Source of the DNA: Bradyrhizobium rifense
GTDB lineage: Bacteria > Pseudomonadota > Alphaproteobacteria > Rhizobiales > Xanthobacteraceae
NCBI RefSeq assembly: GCF_008123425.1
Contig: NZ_VSSS01000030.1
Location: forward strand, 213,532-277,531
Direction of reading: 5' to 3'
Length of the DNA stretch: 64,000 nucleotides
Shown here one piece after another: positions 18,101-27,573 of this stretch. The translations under genes were made by a program, and so were the position numbers. The stretch's first letter is position 1, and each line of letters begins with the position of its first letter. The notes under the pieces were generated by a model. It saw nothing but the letters and a program-made list of their open reading frames with translations, was not told the DNA's origin and searched no databases.

Positions 18101-18367
18101 TCAATGCGCGGACACCCACGCCCGCGCGTCACGCTGCGCGGCCGAGATCTCGGACTCCGACATCTGGCCGGCCACTTCCTGGCGCAGAGCGACGGCGTCC
18201 CTGCGGCCCTTCAGCGCAGCGAGGTTGAACCATTTGTGCGCGGCGACGAGGTCGACCAGGCCCGAGCGGCCGCTCGCCCAATAGATCCCACGCTCGAACA
18301 GAACGTCCGACAGCGCGCTTGCATCGATCGGCGTTGCCGCATCGAGATCGAAAGTACCCTGAAACAT
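18101..18367 (-). CDS. small Sel1-repeat-like protein
   Basis: 88 residues from the ATG at 18365-18367, preceded by AAGGGGA. The middle reads AHKWFNLAALKGRRDA, which resembles one Sel1/TPR-like repeat (WF..AA..G...A), followed by a helical segment with a conserved-looking SESEISAAQRDARAW. Similar one-repeat proteins are common as short hypotheticals in Bradyrhizobium (from memory). No signal peptide. Function unknown; a role in protein-protein contact is only inferred. Confidence 0.65.
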   Translation of the reverse strand: MFQGTFDLDAATPIDASALSDVLFERGIYWASGRSGLVDLVAAHKWFNLAALKGRRDAVALRQEVAGQMSESEISAAQRDARAWVSAH

Positions 18368-19279
18368 AACGCATCCCCTTTTTCTTGTGCCGCCTCGTTC
18401 CCCCGAGCGCGGCTCCCGTCCAACTCTGATTTGCATGACCCCTTCTGGGATCGTGCGCTGTTCAACTCATCCCGAAGTCTTCTTGCCCAATCCGTTTGCC
18501 GGCTTGTTGGAGGCGATGATGGCGGGCAAATTTGAATGGCAGTTTAAGTATCGCGATGAAGCAGACGTAAACGGAAGCGCCTGCCACGCGCACAGGAAAC
18601 TCGAGAAGTCCGTGATTTGCAGGCACTTCTGCGATTCGTCAGATTTGGTTTACCGTGGGATTTTCGGACATCGATAACCATCGCGCGCGGTGGCGCGTGT
18701 CCTGTGGTTACAATTTGTGGGAGCGGCGGCGCGGTGGAAGGGTCGCAGGATCGCCTCGCGCTGCGGGCGCCGGCCCCCGGCAGTCATGCCGGCAGGACAC
18801 GGAGGCGAGACCCGGCGTCGGGGCGATGGCCTTGGCATTGTGCCTGAGTGACCGGCGTCGCGGCAACGAAAGTTTGCCGCACCCTCGCCTGCCTCAAGGC
18901 AGCACGGCCCCAGCACGACCATGCAGCACGACGGCGCGGCGCGGCTTGCGTCTAGGTCAGATCAACAATGTCCGGAAAGGGAATGCCGGCAATACCCCGG
19001 CCTCAGGGAACGAGGGCGTCGGCGAACACGTCAGGACCAGATTCCAAATTGGCCCGAAGGCCGTCTGTGGAATTGCGGAGCCCTTATTCAAGGCGCCGCA
19101 CCGAACGAAGAAAACTTGTTTCTTCTGCCGGACCGGACTTTGACGAGCGAGCCCGCAAAAGCTGACGATCCGACCGTTGACCTGATGTCTCGCCGACACC
19201 CTCTATCGTCGACCAGAACCTTTTGAGAGGCGCTGATGACGTGCCGGCTCTCTAGGAGCCGGCAACTTCAGAAGCGAAG
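18368..19279. other. gene-poor region
   Basis: 912 bp without a supportable gene. Several frames are open for 60-160 codons on both strands but show the Arg/Ala/Pro-rich composition of GC-rich shadow frames. The right end contains a perfect 9-bp hairpin (TGCCGGCTC 19242-19250 with GAGCCGGCA 19256-19264) downstream of the H1-like gene. It lacks a clear T-run but could act as its 3' end. Confidence 0.4.
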
Positions 19280-19378
19280 TTACTTCTTCTTGGCGACCTT
19301 GCGGGTCTTCTTCGCAGTCTTCTTCACTGCGCTCTTCGCCTTCTTCGCCTTCTTCGCCTTCTTTGCTTTCTTGGCCAT
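19280..19378 (-). CDS. 32-residue Lys/Ala-rich histone H1-like peptide
   Basis: ATG at 19376-19378, stop TAA at 19280-19282, with GGAGGG five bases upstream. It begins MAKKAKKAKKAKKAKSAVKK and ends TAKKTRKVAKKK: 18 Lys/Arg among 32 residues. The pattern matches the AAKK-repeat C-terminal tails of bacterial histone H1-like proteins, which bind DNA nonspecifically. The strong ribosome site and the clean repeat with a terminal basic block argue that it is translated. It could be a nucleoid peptide or a decayed tail of a longer H1-like gene. Too short for most gene callers. Confidence 0.7.
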   Translation of the reverse strand: MAKKAKKAKKAKKAKSAVKKTAKKTRKVAKKK

Positions 19379-19943
19379 GTTGCCCTCCGATGTGTGAGAT
19401 GGCTTTAATCGCTGCGTACATTCGGGGATCGAATGCACTCACCCCGAATACACCAACACGACGAAAAAAACATCTTCTCACTTAAGGAAGTGTTGACGAC
19501 GCAACGCGCGTGCGCCAGCCGCGCTTGATTTGCCGAGACGCAGAGACACGCGTCTGCGATTGCAAATGCTTCTCGCAACGTCGCAGCCGGCAAGCGCATC
19601 GATTGCAAGAATACCCTATGCAACAAGTATTATTCTGCGCGCGCACATCACGCATGATCAGTGCGATGACGCGCACCGCAGAGCGCGCGAATGCGTCGTG
19701 GAGGTGAGTCGCGGACTCTGAGTCGCGAATTTTGGCAACGAAATTATTTTCATGCTTAACGGCGGAAGCGCTCGTCAGAGCGAGTGCAGGTCGCCGTTTT
19801 GTGCGAATCGCGCCACCGCGATTCGCAACTGCATCGTGACCTCAACGGGATGAATCTTGCTGTCGATGACGCGTGAGTGCGTCGCATCGCGAACGCTGAT
19901 CGAGATGACGAAGCGTGTCGTCACCTCGTCCGAACGCGTGACG
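19379..19943. other. intergenic region upstream of the H1-like gene
   Basis: 565 bp. A 10-bp inverted repeat TGCGAATCGC (19802-19811) / GCGATTCGCA (19818-19827) lies about 120 bp past the gatB stop; no T-run follows, so it is not a clear terminator. The remainder presumably carries the promoter of the H1-like gene. No coding region supported. Confidence 0.4.
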
Positions 19944-21428
19944 TCAGACGCCGAGCTTGGACTTGAGCAGCTCGTTGACCGCCTGCGGGTTCGCCTTGCC
20001 GCCGGATGACTTCATCACCTGGCCGACGAACCAGCCGAGCGACTGCGGCTTGTCCTTCACCTGCGCGGCCTTGTCGGGATTGGCCGCGATGATGTCGTCG
20101 ACAACCTTTTCGATCGCCGAAAGATCCGTGACCTGCTTCATGCCGCGGCTCTCGACCAATGCACGAGGGTCGCCGCCCTCCTGCCAGACGATCTCGAACA
20201 GATCCTTGGCGATCTTGCCGGAGATCGTGCCCTCGCCGATCAGGTCGATGATCGCCGCAAGCTGCTCGGCGTTGACCGGAGAGGCCGTAATATCCCGGCC
20301 TTCCTTGTTGAGACGGCCGAACAGCTCGTTGATCACCCAATTCGCCGCCATCTTGCCGTCGCGGGCGCGGTTGGCGAGCCTGTCGAGCACCGTTTCGTAG
20401 AACACCGCGCTCTCGCGCTCGGCGACGAGCACGCTCGCGTCGTAAGCCGACAGGCCGAAGTCGGCAACGAAGCGCGTCTTCTTCTGGTCCGGCAGTTCGG
20501 GAAGCTCAGCCTTCAGCTCGTCGACGAAGCTTTGCGAGAACTCCAGCGGCAGCAAATCCGGATCGGGGAAGTAGCGGTAGTCGTGCGCCTCTTCCTTCGA
20601 GCGCATCGAGCGCGTCTCGCCCTTGCTGGGGTCGTAGAGGCGCGTCTCCTGGTCGATCGTGCCGCCGTCCTCCAAAATTTCGATCTGACGGCGCGCTTCG
20701 TACTCGATCGCCTGCCCGATGAAGGTGATCGAGTTCATGTTCTTGATCTCGCAACGGGTGCCGAGCGGCGCGCCCGGCTTGCGCACGGAGACGTTGACGT
20801 CGGCGCGCAAGCTTCCCTTCTCCATGTCGCCGTCGCAGGTGCCGAGATAGCGCAGGATCGAGCGCAGCTTGGTCACATAGGCCTTGGCCTGCTCGGCGTC
20901 GCGGATGTCCGGTTTTGATACGATCTCCATCAGCGCCACGCCGGAGCGGTTGAGATCAACATTGGTCATCGTCGGCGACCGGTCGTGCAGCAACTTGCCG
21001 GCATCCTGCTCCAGATGCAGCCGCTCGATGCCGATGGAGACGCTGCGGCCTCCGTCGAGCTCGACCACCACTTCGCCCTCGCCCACCACCGGCGATTTGT
21101 ACTGGCTGATCTGATAGCCCTGCGGCAGGTCCGGATAGAAATAGTTTTTCCGGTCGAACACCGAACGCAGATTGATTTTTGCGTTGAGGCCGAGCCCGGT
21201 CCGGACAGCCTGTCTGACGCATTCCTCGTTGATGACAGGCAGCATGCCCGGCATCGCGGCATCGACCAGCGACACGTGGCTGTTCGGCTCTCCGCCGAAT
21301 GCAGTCGACGCGCCCGAGAACAGTTTTGAGTTCGACGTCACTTGGGCATGGATCTCCATGCCGATGACGACTTCCCAGTCGCCGGTGGCGCCCTTGAGAA
21401 GCTTGTGCGGTGTGACTGACACGTTCAT
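19944..21428 (-). CDS. gatB: Asp-tRNA(Asn)/Glu-tRNA(Gln) amidotransferase subunit B
   Basis: 494 residues from the ATG at 21426-21428. Amidotransferase subunit that phosphorylates and amidates mischarged Glu-tRNA(Gln) (and Asp-tRNA(Asn)). Signature segments: WEVVIGMEIHAQVTSNSKLF, NRSGVALMEIVSKPD, the LRADVNVSVRKPG region, the MRSKEEAHDYRYFPDPDLLP motif, and the C-terminal YqeY-like tail ending VNELLKSKLGV. The three gat genes lie on one strand but are spread over 5.4 kb with extra genes between gatA and gatB. Confidence 0.97.
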   Translation of the reverse strand: MNVSVTPHKLLKGATGDWEVVIGMEIHAQVTSNSKLFSGASTAFGGEPNSHVSLVDAAMPGMLPVINEECVRQAVRTGLGLNAKINLRSVFDRKNYFYPDLPQGYQISQYKSPVVGEGEVVVELDGGRSVSIGIERLHLEQDAGKLLHDRSPTMTNVDLNRSGVALMEIVSKPDIRDAEQAKAYVTKLRSILRYLGTCDGDMEKGSLRADVNVSVRKPGAPLGTRCEIKNMNSITFIGQAIEYEARRQIEILEDGGTIDQETRLYDPSKGETRSMRSKEEAHDYRYFPDPDLLPLEFSQSFVDELKAELPELPDQKKTRFVADFGLSAYDASVLVAERESAVFYETVLDRLANRARDGKMAANWVINELFGRLNKEGRDITASPVNAEQLAAIIDLIGEGTISGKIAKDLFEIVWQEGGDPRALVESRGMKQVTDLSAIEKVVDDIIAANPDKAAQVKDKPQSLGWFVGQVMKSSGGKANPQAVNELLKSKLGV

Positions 21429-21555
21429 CGATCCGGCTTCCGAACCATTCAAATGTAGGATGGCAAGATATGGGAAGATTTGGGCTTCGCGCAACGGCTG
21501 GCGCCAGTCAAGCCGAGGAAGCCGACATTCTGGTGATCAACAGCCGCACCCGGGG

Positions 21556-22938
21556 TCAAAGCCCCCGGCGAAACGCCTGGTAGGGCTTGCTCTGGCGCAG
21601 CGCGTCGGCGCCGCCTTCGATCAGGAGATCGACCTGGTCCGCCGGCAGCGAGAACCGCGTCGGGATCGTATTGAGGATGCCGGCACGCGCGGGCCCGAGC
21701 TGCTCGAAATTCACCCGATCGATGAAGAAACTGACATCGTTGCAGCGCCAATTATTGCCGACCCCGAGACGGGCACGGTCCGCCGCCGACAGGCTGCATC
21801 GCCAGCGTCTGATCTTCCCCACCCAGTCATTGGCCAGGCCGGTGAATGCCGCGTAACTGGATCGCACGCCTGCATCGATGGCGGTATCGGCTGCCGCCGA
21901 CACCAGTTCGATGCCGCTTGGCCCTTCGACCCGCTGCGCGAAATCGCCGGAGATACCCCGCCCGGCATCGACGAGAAGGAACATGATCCGCCGCACCTTC
22001 ACGGCCTGCCGCTCGTTCATCGGCTCGAACGGACGCTGCGCCGCCAGCATCCCGATGCTGAAACCGGACAGGCCGTAATTGTCGACGAGGCCGCCGTCGA
22101 GCAGCTTCACATAACGCATCGAGCCATCGTGATAGCGGGCGTTGGCTTCCGCAAACGACCGCAACAAGGGCTGCGCATTCGGATCGCGGCGTGCGCGTTC
22201 GATCCAGTTCGGCAGTTGCGTTGCGCAGCCGCCGGGATAGGTCTCGAGCACGATCGGCGCAAAGGCAAGCGGTACCGCCGCGGACGCTGCGACCGCCTCA
22301 GCGATGCGATAAGACCGGATATCGCTGCATAGCGCGTCAAAGGTGGTCTTCCCGAACACGAATGGCGTGCGGTTGTAGATGTCGGACGCATTGATCCAGA
22401 CCCGCGGGCGCCGGTCTTCGCGAAAAATATCGAACCGCGCGCCATCGAACAGGTTTCGATCGAGCCAGTTGGTAAACTGGCTGTCGTTGACGCCGCCGCC
22501 GAGTGCGCGCCCGATGTTCCCGAGCGAAACGCTGGTATTGAGACCTTCCTCGGCGTTCCGCAGCAGGAAACGCTCGCGAAAATCCGCAATCGCAGCACGC
22601 TGCTTGAGGCCGAAATAAGCTGCCGTAACCGATCCGCCGGAGACGCCGGAGACGAAGTCCACCCGGTCAAGCAGCGTTTTCGCGTGATCGGAGCCGACGC
22701 GAGATCGATCGAGTTCGGTCAGCACCCCAAAGGAGAACGCCGCGGCACGCATGCCGCCGCCGGAGAACGACAACCCCAGCAGTAGATCGTCTGCGTAACT
22801 CTGAACTTCTCGCCCAAAATCATTGTCGGCCAACGCTTCGCCGAGCGGAGCGTTGCCCGGCAAATTGTAGACCGTCGCGCATCCCGCCAATAACCCCGCG
22901 AACGCAACGGCCAACCCGGCCAGGGCCCATCCCCGCAT
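21556..22938 (-). CDS. patatin-like phospholipase, lipoprotein
   Basis: 460 residues. MRGWALAGLAVAFAGLLAGC is a lipoprotein signal with lipobox LAGC (Cys at 20). The patatin domain has the oxyanion loop LSFSGGGMRAAAFSFG, the nucleophile elbow GVSGGS (Ser) and the dyad Asp in LLDGGLVDNYGLSG. A Ser-Asp lipid acyl hydrolase anchored in the envelope is expected; substrate unknown. It lies between gatA and gatB, with no functional link apparent. The start used gives the best signal peptide; a GTG at 22953 is also possible. Confidence 0.88.
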   Translation of the reverse strand: MRGWALAGLAVAFAGLLAGCATVYNLPGNAPLGEALADNDFGREVQSYADDLLLGLSFSGGGMRAAAFSFGVLTELDRSRVGSDHAKTLLDRVDFVSGVSGGSVTAAYFGLKQRAAIADFRERFLLRNAEEGLNTSVSLGNIGRALGGGVNDSQFTNWLDRNLFDGARFDIFREDRRPRVWINASDIYNRTPFVFGKTTFDALCSDIRSYRIAEAVAASAAVPLAFAPIVLETYPGGCATQLPNWIERARRDPNAQPLLRSFAEANARYHDGSMRYVKLLDGGLVDNYGLSGFSIGMLAAQRPFEPMNERQAVKVRRIMFLLVDAGRGISGDFAQRVEGPSGIELVSAAADTAIDAGVRSSYAAFTGLANDWVGKIRRWRCSLSAADRARLGVGNNWRCNDVSFFIDRVNFEQLGPARAGILNTIPTRFSLPADQVDLLIEGGADALRQSKPYQAFRRGL

Positions 22939-23048
22939 TTTCAACGCTTGCACCCGAATGTCCCGTCGCAGGCCCCACCCTGTCGCCGCCAGTCTATCAT
23001 GCTCAAAGGTGACATCGGCATGACCCCGAGGCTAGCGCCGATACAGGG

Positions 23049-23345
23049 TTAACGAGGCAAAAGCGCGGACACGATCCGCTCCCACTCCGCTTCCAATGAA
23101 TCCTTCGCCGCGGGCTGGCCGGCCTGGCGATACCAGTAGCCGGCATTGCCGAGATCGCCTTCGACACGGTGCAAGTATGCGTGCACCCAGGCGGCGTCGC
23201 GGCCATTGTCGTCCTGGACGATCTTGTGCGCCTGGTCCCAATCGCCCTTCGCCGCCCACCAGAGACCGGCGAGCGACGCGCTCAGGTCCGGCGCGGGCGC
23301 CGCGCCGTCGAGGCTCGCGATGAAGGCGGCGACATTCACCACCAC
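23049..23345 (-). CDS. small protein of unknown function overlapping gatA
   Basis: 98 residues beginning at one of three consecutive GTG codons (23337-23345) inside the end of gatA, so translation is probably coupled. Sequence features: a hydrophobic start, GLWWAAKGDWDQAHKIV, DDNGRDAAWVHAYLHRVEGD and AGYWYRQAGQP, a helical Trp/Tyr-rich pattern like a pair of degenerate TPR helices. No family recognised with certainty. Confidence 0.7.
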   Translation of the reverse strand: MVVNVAAFIASLDGAAPAPDLSASLAGLWWAAKGDWDQAHKIVQDDNGRDAAWVHAYLHRVEGDLGNAGYWYRQAGQPAAKDSLEAEWERIVSALLPR

Positions 23346-24811
23346 CTCGCGGGCGTGAAGCGGCCGGCGGCCTGCTCGATCACCTCGCCGAGCGAGAACA
23401 GCGTCTCCTCGTCAAAGGGACGGCCGATCAGCTGCAAGCCGAGCGGCAGGCCCTGCGCGTCCTTGCCAGCGGGCACGGCGATGCCCGGCAGGCCCGCCAT
23501 GTTCACGGTAACCGTGAAGATGTCGTTGAGATACATCTCGACGGGATCGGCGCCGCCCTTCTCGCCGATGCCGAAGGCGGCCGACGGCGTCGCCGGCGTC
23601 AGGATCGCGTTGACGCCCTTGGCGAAGCAATCCTCAAAATCCTTCTTGATCAGCGTGCGCACCTTCTGGGCGCGCAGATAATAAGCGTCGTAGTAGCCGG
23701 CCGAGAGCACATAGGTGCCGATCATGACGCGGCGGCGCACCTCCGCGCCAAAACCTCTTGCGCGGGTGTTCTCGTATTGCTCGATGATGTTCTTGCCCTG
23801 CTCGCGCAGGCCGTAGCGGACGCCGTCATAACGCGCGAGGTTGGACGAGGCCTCCGCCGGCGCCACGATGTAGTAGGCCGGCAGCGCGTATTTGGTGTGC
23901 GGCAGCGACACCTCGACGAGCTCGGCGCCGGCCGCCTTCAGCCAGGCCGCGCCCTCGCTCCAGAGTTTCTCGATCTCGGCCGGCATGCCGTCGAGGCGAT
24001 ATTCCTTGGGGATACCGATCCTGAGGCCCTTCACGGACCTGCCGATCGCAGCCTCGTAATCCGGCACGGGCACGTCGACGGACGTGGTGTCCTTCGGATC
24101 ATGCCCGGCCATCGAGCGCAGCAGCATCGCCGCATCGCGCGTGGTCCGCGCGATCGGTCCAGCCTGATCGAGCGAGGAGGCAAAGGCGACGATGCCCCAG
24201 CGCGAGCAGCGGCCATAGGTCGGCTTGATGCCGACAGTCGCGGTGAACGCGGCCGGCTGGCGGATCGAGCCGCCGGTGTCGGTCGCGGTCGCGCCCATGC
24301 AGAGCAGCGCCGCCACGGCCGAAGCCGAGCCGCCGGACGAGCCGCCCGGCACCAGCGTCGTGTTGCTTCCCTCACGCCGCCAGGGATTGCCGACGGGGCC
24401 GAAGCACGAGGTCTCGTTCGCCGAGCCCATCGCGAACTCGTCATTGTTGAGCTTGCCGAGCATCACGGCGCCGTCGCGCCAGAGCTGCGAGGTGATGGTG
24501 GACTCGTAAGTCGGCACGAAATTGCCGAGGATTTTTGAGCACGCCGTGGTGCGCACGCCCTTGGTCGCAAAGAGATCCTTGATGCCGAGCGGAATGCCCG
24601 CGAGCGGACCGGCGTCGCCCCTGGCGATCTTCTCGTCTACGGCCTTCGCCATGTCACGCGCGCGATCGGGCGTCTCCATCACGAAGGCGTTGAGTACGCG
24701 CGCGGCTTCGATCGCGCTCAGATGCGCGTCGGTCAGCTCGAGTGACGTGAAAGTCTTGGCCGCGAGACCCTTGCGGGCCTCGGCGAGCGTCAGCGATGTC
24801 AAATCGGTCAT
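23336..24811 (-). CDS. gatA: Asp-tRNA(Asn)/Glu-tRNA(Gln) amidotransferase subunit A
   Basis: 491 residues. Glutaminase subunit of GatCAB that supplies ammonia to GatB. Amidase-signature residues are visible: Lys in GIPLGIKDLF, the Gly/Ser-rich PGGSSGGSASAVAA (cis-Ser) and the nucleophile region TDTGGSIRQPA. Normal length. Its ATG overlaps the preceding 71-residue gene as ATGA, placing it in a gatC / small ORF / gatA transcription unit. Confidence 0.97.
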   Translation of the reverse strand: MTDLTSLTLAEARKGLAAKTFTSLELTDAHLSAIEAARVLNAFVMETPDRARDMAKAVDEKIARGDAGPLAGIPLGIKDLFATKGVRTTACSKILGNFVPTYESTITSQLWRDGAVMLGKLNNDEFAMGSANETSCFGPVGNPWRREGSNTTLVPGGSSGGSASAVAALLCMGATATDTGGSIRQPAAFTATVGIKPTYGRCSRWGIVAFASSLDQAGPIARTTRDAAMLLRSMAGHDPKDTTSVDVPVPDYEAAIGRSVKGLRIGIPKEYRLDGMPAEIEKLWSEGAAWLKAAGAELVEVSLPHTKYALPAYYIVAPAEASSNLARYDGVRYGLREQGKNIIEQYENTRARGFGAEVRRRVMIGTYVLSAGYYDAYYLRAQKVRTLIKKDFEDCFAKGVNAILTPATPSAAFGIGEKGGADPVEMYLNDIFTVTVNMAGLPGIAVPAGKDAQGLPLGLQLIGRPFDEETLFSLGEVIEQAAGRFTPARWW

Positions 24812-25023
24812 TTATTAATCGGGCTGCAGAAGAACGGAGACAGGGTTTTGTCGTTGGCCGGGTCGTCTTTTTTCTTGGCGGCGGCATTCGCAGCGGCCTC
24901 GATCTCGTCGAGCACGGCATTGACGGCGACATTGGGATCGGCAGCCTTGCCCTGCCGCTCCATCTTGTCGAGATAGTTCATGTAGGCCTGATAAGCCTTC
25001 TCATCGTCGCAAAGCATGCACAT
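24808..25023 (-). CDS. 71-residue protein between gatC and gatA
   Basis: Begins MCMLCDDEKAYQAYMNYLDK with a CMLC pair, is charged and helical through the middle, and ends FFCSPINK. ATG at 25021-25023; its stop overlaps the gatA start (ATGA). The three Cys near the termini could bind metal or form disulfides (inference). Coupling to gatA supports a real gene; function unknown. Confidence 0.75.
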   Translation of the reverse strand: MCMLCDDEKAYQAYMNYLDKMERQGKAADPNVAVNAVLDEIEAAANAAAKKKDDPANDKTLSPFFCSPINK

Positions 25024-25041
25024 CGGGCGGCGTCCTAAAAA

Positions 25042-25329
25042 CTACTCGACGACTTTCGGCACCAGAAAGAAGTGACCTTCGGTCGCAGGCGCGTTGGCAA
25101 CGATATCGTCGGCGATCTCGCCGTCATTGACCACGTCTTGCCGCTTCTTCATCTGCATCGGGGTGACCGAGGTCATCGGCTCCACGCCCTCGACATTGAC
25201 CTCCGAGAGCTGCTCGACAAAGGCGAGCATGGCGTTGAGCTCACCCTGCAGATGCGGAACCTCGTCCTCGGAAACCGCAATGCGCGCCAGATGCGCAATG
25301 CGGCGGACGGTAGCGGCGTCGACGGACAT
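25042..25329 (-). CDS. gatC: Asp-tRNA(Asn)/Glu-tRNA(Gln) amidotransferase subunit C
   Basis: 95 residues. Belt subunit that stabilises GatA-GatB. Pattern: MSVDAATVRRIAHLARIAVS, LNAMLAFVEQLSEVNVEGVEP, then MTSVTPMQMKKRQDVVNDGE and a C-terminal FFLVPKVVE. ATG at 25327-25329. First gene of the gat group. Confidence 0.96.
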   Translation of the reverse strand: MSVDAATVRRIAHLARIAVSEDEVPHLQGELNAMLAFVEQLSEVNVEGVEPMTSVTPMQMKKRQDVVNDGEIADDIVANAPATEGHFFLVPKVVE

Positions 25330-25405
25330 TATATAAGGCCTCTCACGGCAAAACCTATGTGCCGTATAGCAGAGGCCGGTTTTGCGCCGCAACCGGCGCC
25401 GGGAG

Positions 25406-26482
25406 CTACCCCGCCATCTGGCGCAGCCGGGCCAGCGCCGATTTGGCGAGATCCCGGGTCAATTCGGCCGCCGGAAGCTCCCGTCCCATCCCAATCGCCT
25501 GTCCTGCCCAGAGATTGGTGAAGTCCACGCGCCCCTGCTTCTCGGCTGCCGCCTTCAGCGGCGCCAGGGCTGTTGCGGCATGGGGAAATGGCGGCGCATC
25601 GGGCGAGATCGGGCCGGCCTCGCGCATCAGGCGGTTCTGCACGCCACGCGCCGGGCGGCCGGTCATCACATTGGTGATGACGGTGGAATCGTCCCCCGCC
25701 TCGGCAAGCGCCTTGCGCCCGCCCGCGCTGACCTTGGACTCCGGACAGCGCAGATAAGCACTGCCGATCTGCACGCCGGAGGCGCCGAGCGCAAGGGCGG
25801 CTGCTATGCCGCGCCCGTCCGCGATGCCGCCGGCCGCAATCACCGGCACCTTCACGGCATCGGCGACCTGCGGCACCAGCGCAAACGTGCCGGGCTGCTC
25901 CGATATCTTGTCAGTCAGGAACATGCCGCGATGCCCACCGGCCTCGGCGCCTTGCGCGATGACGGCATCGACACCGTGCTGTTCGAGCCAGACGGCTTCC
26001 TTCACCGTCGTGGCGGACGAGATGACGAGGCAGCCTGCCGCCTTGACGCGCTTGAGCAGCGCCGCCTCCGGCAGGCCGAAATGGAAGCTGACGACCTCCG
26101 GCTTCAGCTCCTCGACGATCTCGCAGAAAGAGGCATCGAACGGTGCGCGGTTCGCCGCATTGATCGGTGCCGACGGATCGAGGCCATGCTCGGTATAGTA
26201 GCCCGTGAGCCGCTGCTTCCAGCGCGCTTCGGCTTCCGCCGTGAGCTCGATCGGCGTGTGGCAGAAGAAGTTCATGTTGACCGGCGCCTTCACGCGCTGG
26301 CGAATGATGTTGACCTGCTCGCGCGCCTTCTCCGGCGACAGCATCGCGCTCGGCAACGAGCCAAGTCCGCCACCCTCTGCCACGGCGATCACCAGCTCCG
26401 CATCCATCACGCCGGCCATCGGCGCCAGCACGATCGGAAATTCGGTCTTGAAGAGATCGATCAGTCGACGGTCAGGCCACAT
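25406..26482 (-). CDS. nitronate monooxygenase-like flavoprotein (1)
   Basis: 358 residues. FMN-dependent TIM-barrel enzyme of the 2-nitropropane dioxygenase family, which oxidises alkyl nitronates. Signatures: FPIVLAPMAGVMDAELVIAV, GLGSLPSAM, AQGAEAGGHRG (FMN/His region) and PVIAAGGIADGRGIAAALALGASGVQIG. No membrane segment. Next to a second family member on the same strand. Actual substrate unknown; many members are annotated by fold only. Confidence 0.88.
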   Translation of the reverse strand: MWPDRRLIDLFKTEFPIVLAPMAGVMDAELVIAVAEGGGLGSLPSAMLSPEKAREQVNIIRQRVKAPVNMNFFCHTPIELTAEAEARWKQRLTGYYTEHGLDPSAPINAANRAPFDASFCEIVEELKPEVVSFHFGLPEAALLKRVKAAGCLVISSATTVKEAVWLEQHGVDAVIAQGAEAGGHRGMFLTDKISEQPGTFALVPQVADAVKVPVIAAGGIADGRGIAAALALGASGVQIGSAYLRCPESKVSAGGRKALAEAGDDSTVITNVMTGRPARGVQNRLMREAGPISPDAPPFPHAATALAPLKAAAEKQGRVDFTNLWAGQAIGMGRELPAAELTRDLAKSALARLRQMAG

Positions 26483-26499
26483 GGTGTGTCTCTCTTGGT

Positions 26500-27477
26500 T
26501 CAGGCGAGCGATGCGATGGAGTTGCGCCGGCCGGCAAGCAACTGCTCGGCCTCAGACGCAATCCGTTCGACGATCTCGGCCGCCGGTGGAATATCATGGA
26601 TCAGGCCTACCGCTTCGCCCGCAAAGACGGCCGCGATTTCGAAATCGCCCGCCATTTTTGCCGCGGCATACTCCCCGGCGACGTCGTCTGCGCGCTGCAA
26701 CAGCTCGACCTCGCGGCCGGTCCAGCTCTTGATATGGCCGTTGATCAGCGTTCGCGCGGTAAACGGCGCCGGCCAGAACAGTTTTCGCGACCAGTCGGGA
26801 ACGACACCGCGCACGGTGTCGTTTGGATCGGCTATGCGGATGCGTTCCTTGGCCTCCGCGGCGCCGTTGGCCTCCACGCTTGCATAAAAGCGCGTGCCGA
26901 CCAGCACGCCGGAGGCACCGAGCATCATCATCGCGGCGAGGCCGCGGCCATCGGCAATGCCACCGGCTGCGACGACGGGCACGTGTCCCGCCGCAAGATC
27001 GACGATCGCAGGCACGATATCGACGGTGGTGCGCGATGCGCCGTGGCCACCCGCCTCTGTCCCCTGCGCAATCAAGATCTCCGCACCGGCATCGAGCGCC
27101 TGCTTCGCCATGTCCTCGCTCTGGACCTGGCAGATCAATCGCGCACCGCTCGCCCTGATGCGCGGCGCGAACGGCGCGGGATCACCGAACGACAGCATGA
27201 CGGCCTGCGGGCGGGCATCGAGCGCGATGTCGAGAAGCTCAGGTTGTTTTGCCAAGCTCCAGGTGATGAAGCCGATACCGAACGGCGCGAAACCCTTCAA
27301 CTCCGCGGCCTCAGCCTGCAGGCGCGCGCGATCGCCGTAGCCACCGCCGAGGATGCCGAAGCCGCCGGCCTCGCTGACGGCGCGGGTCAGCCGGCTGCCC
27401 GCGATCGTGTCCATGGGCGCTAACAGGATCGGATGCCTGATCCCGAGAAGCTCCGTCAGCGGCGTGGTGATCGGCAT
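26500..27477 (-). CDS. nitronate monooxygenase-like flavoprotein (2)
   Basis: 325 residues from the ATG at 27475-27477. Same family as the gene 17 bp downstream but clearly diverged: IRHPILLAPMDTIAGSRLTR, GFGILGGGYGD, IAQGTEAGGHGASR, PVVAAGGIADGRGLAAMMMLGASGVLVG. The pair probably forms one unit, transcribed divergently from a LysR regulator 96 bp away. Confidence 0.88.
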   Translation of the reverse strand: MPITTPLTELLGIRHPILLAPMDTIAGSRLTRAVSEAGGFGILGGGYGDRARLQAEAAELKGFAPFGIGFITWSLAKQPELLDIALDARPQAVMLSFGDPAPFAPRIRASGARLICQVQSEDMAKQALDAGAEILIAQGTEAGGHGASRTTVDIVPAIVDLAAGHVPVVAAGGIADGRGLAAMMMLGASGVLVGTRFYASVEANGAAEAKERIRIADPNDTVRGVVPDWSRKLFWPAPFTARTLINGHIKSWTGREVELLQRADDVAGEYAAAKMAGDFEIAAVFAGEAVGLIHDIPPAAEIVERIASEAEQLLAGRRNSIASLA

Positions 27478-27573
27478 GGGGTCTCCCACTCTGGACAAGA
27501 ACACTAGGCCCAACTAGCATTCTCGAAAAATGAATTGTTGCGAACGCTGCCATCACAAAAGCGAAACGACGCC

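Noticed and set aside
18655..19143. 162-codon plus-strand ORF
   Set aside because: Arg/Gly/Pro-rich shadow-like sequence without RBS or family features.
19802..19827. 10-bp hairpin after gatB as terminator
   Set aside because: No T-run on either strand and 120 bp from the stop codon.
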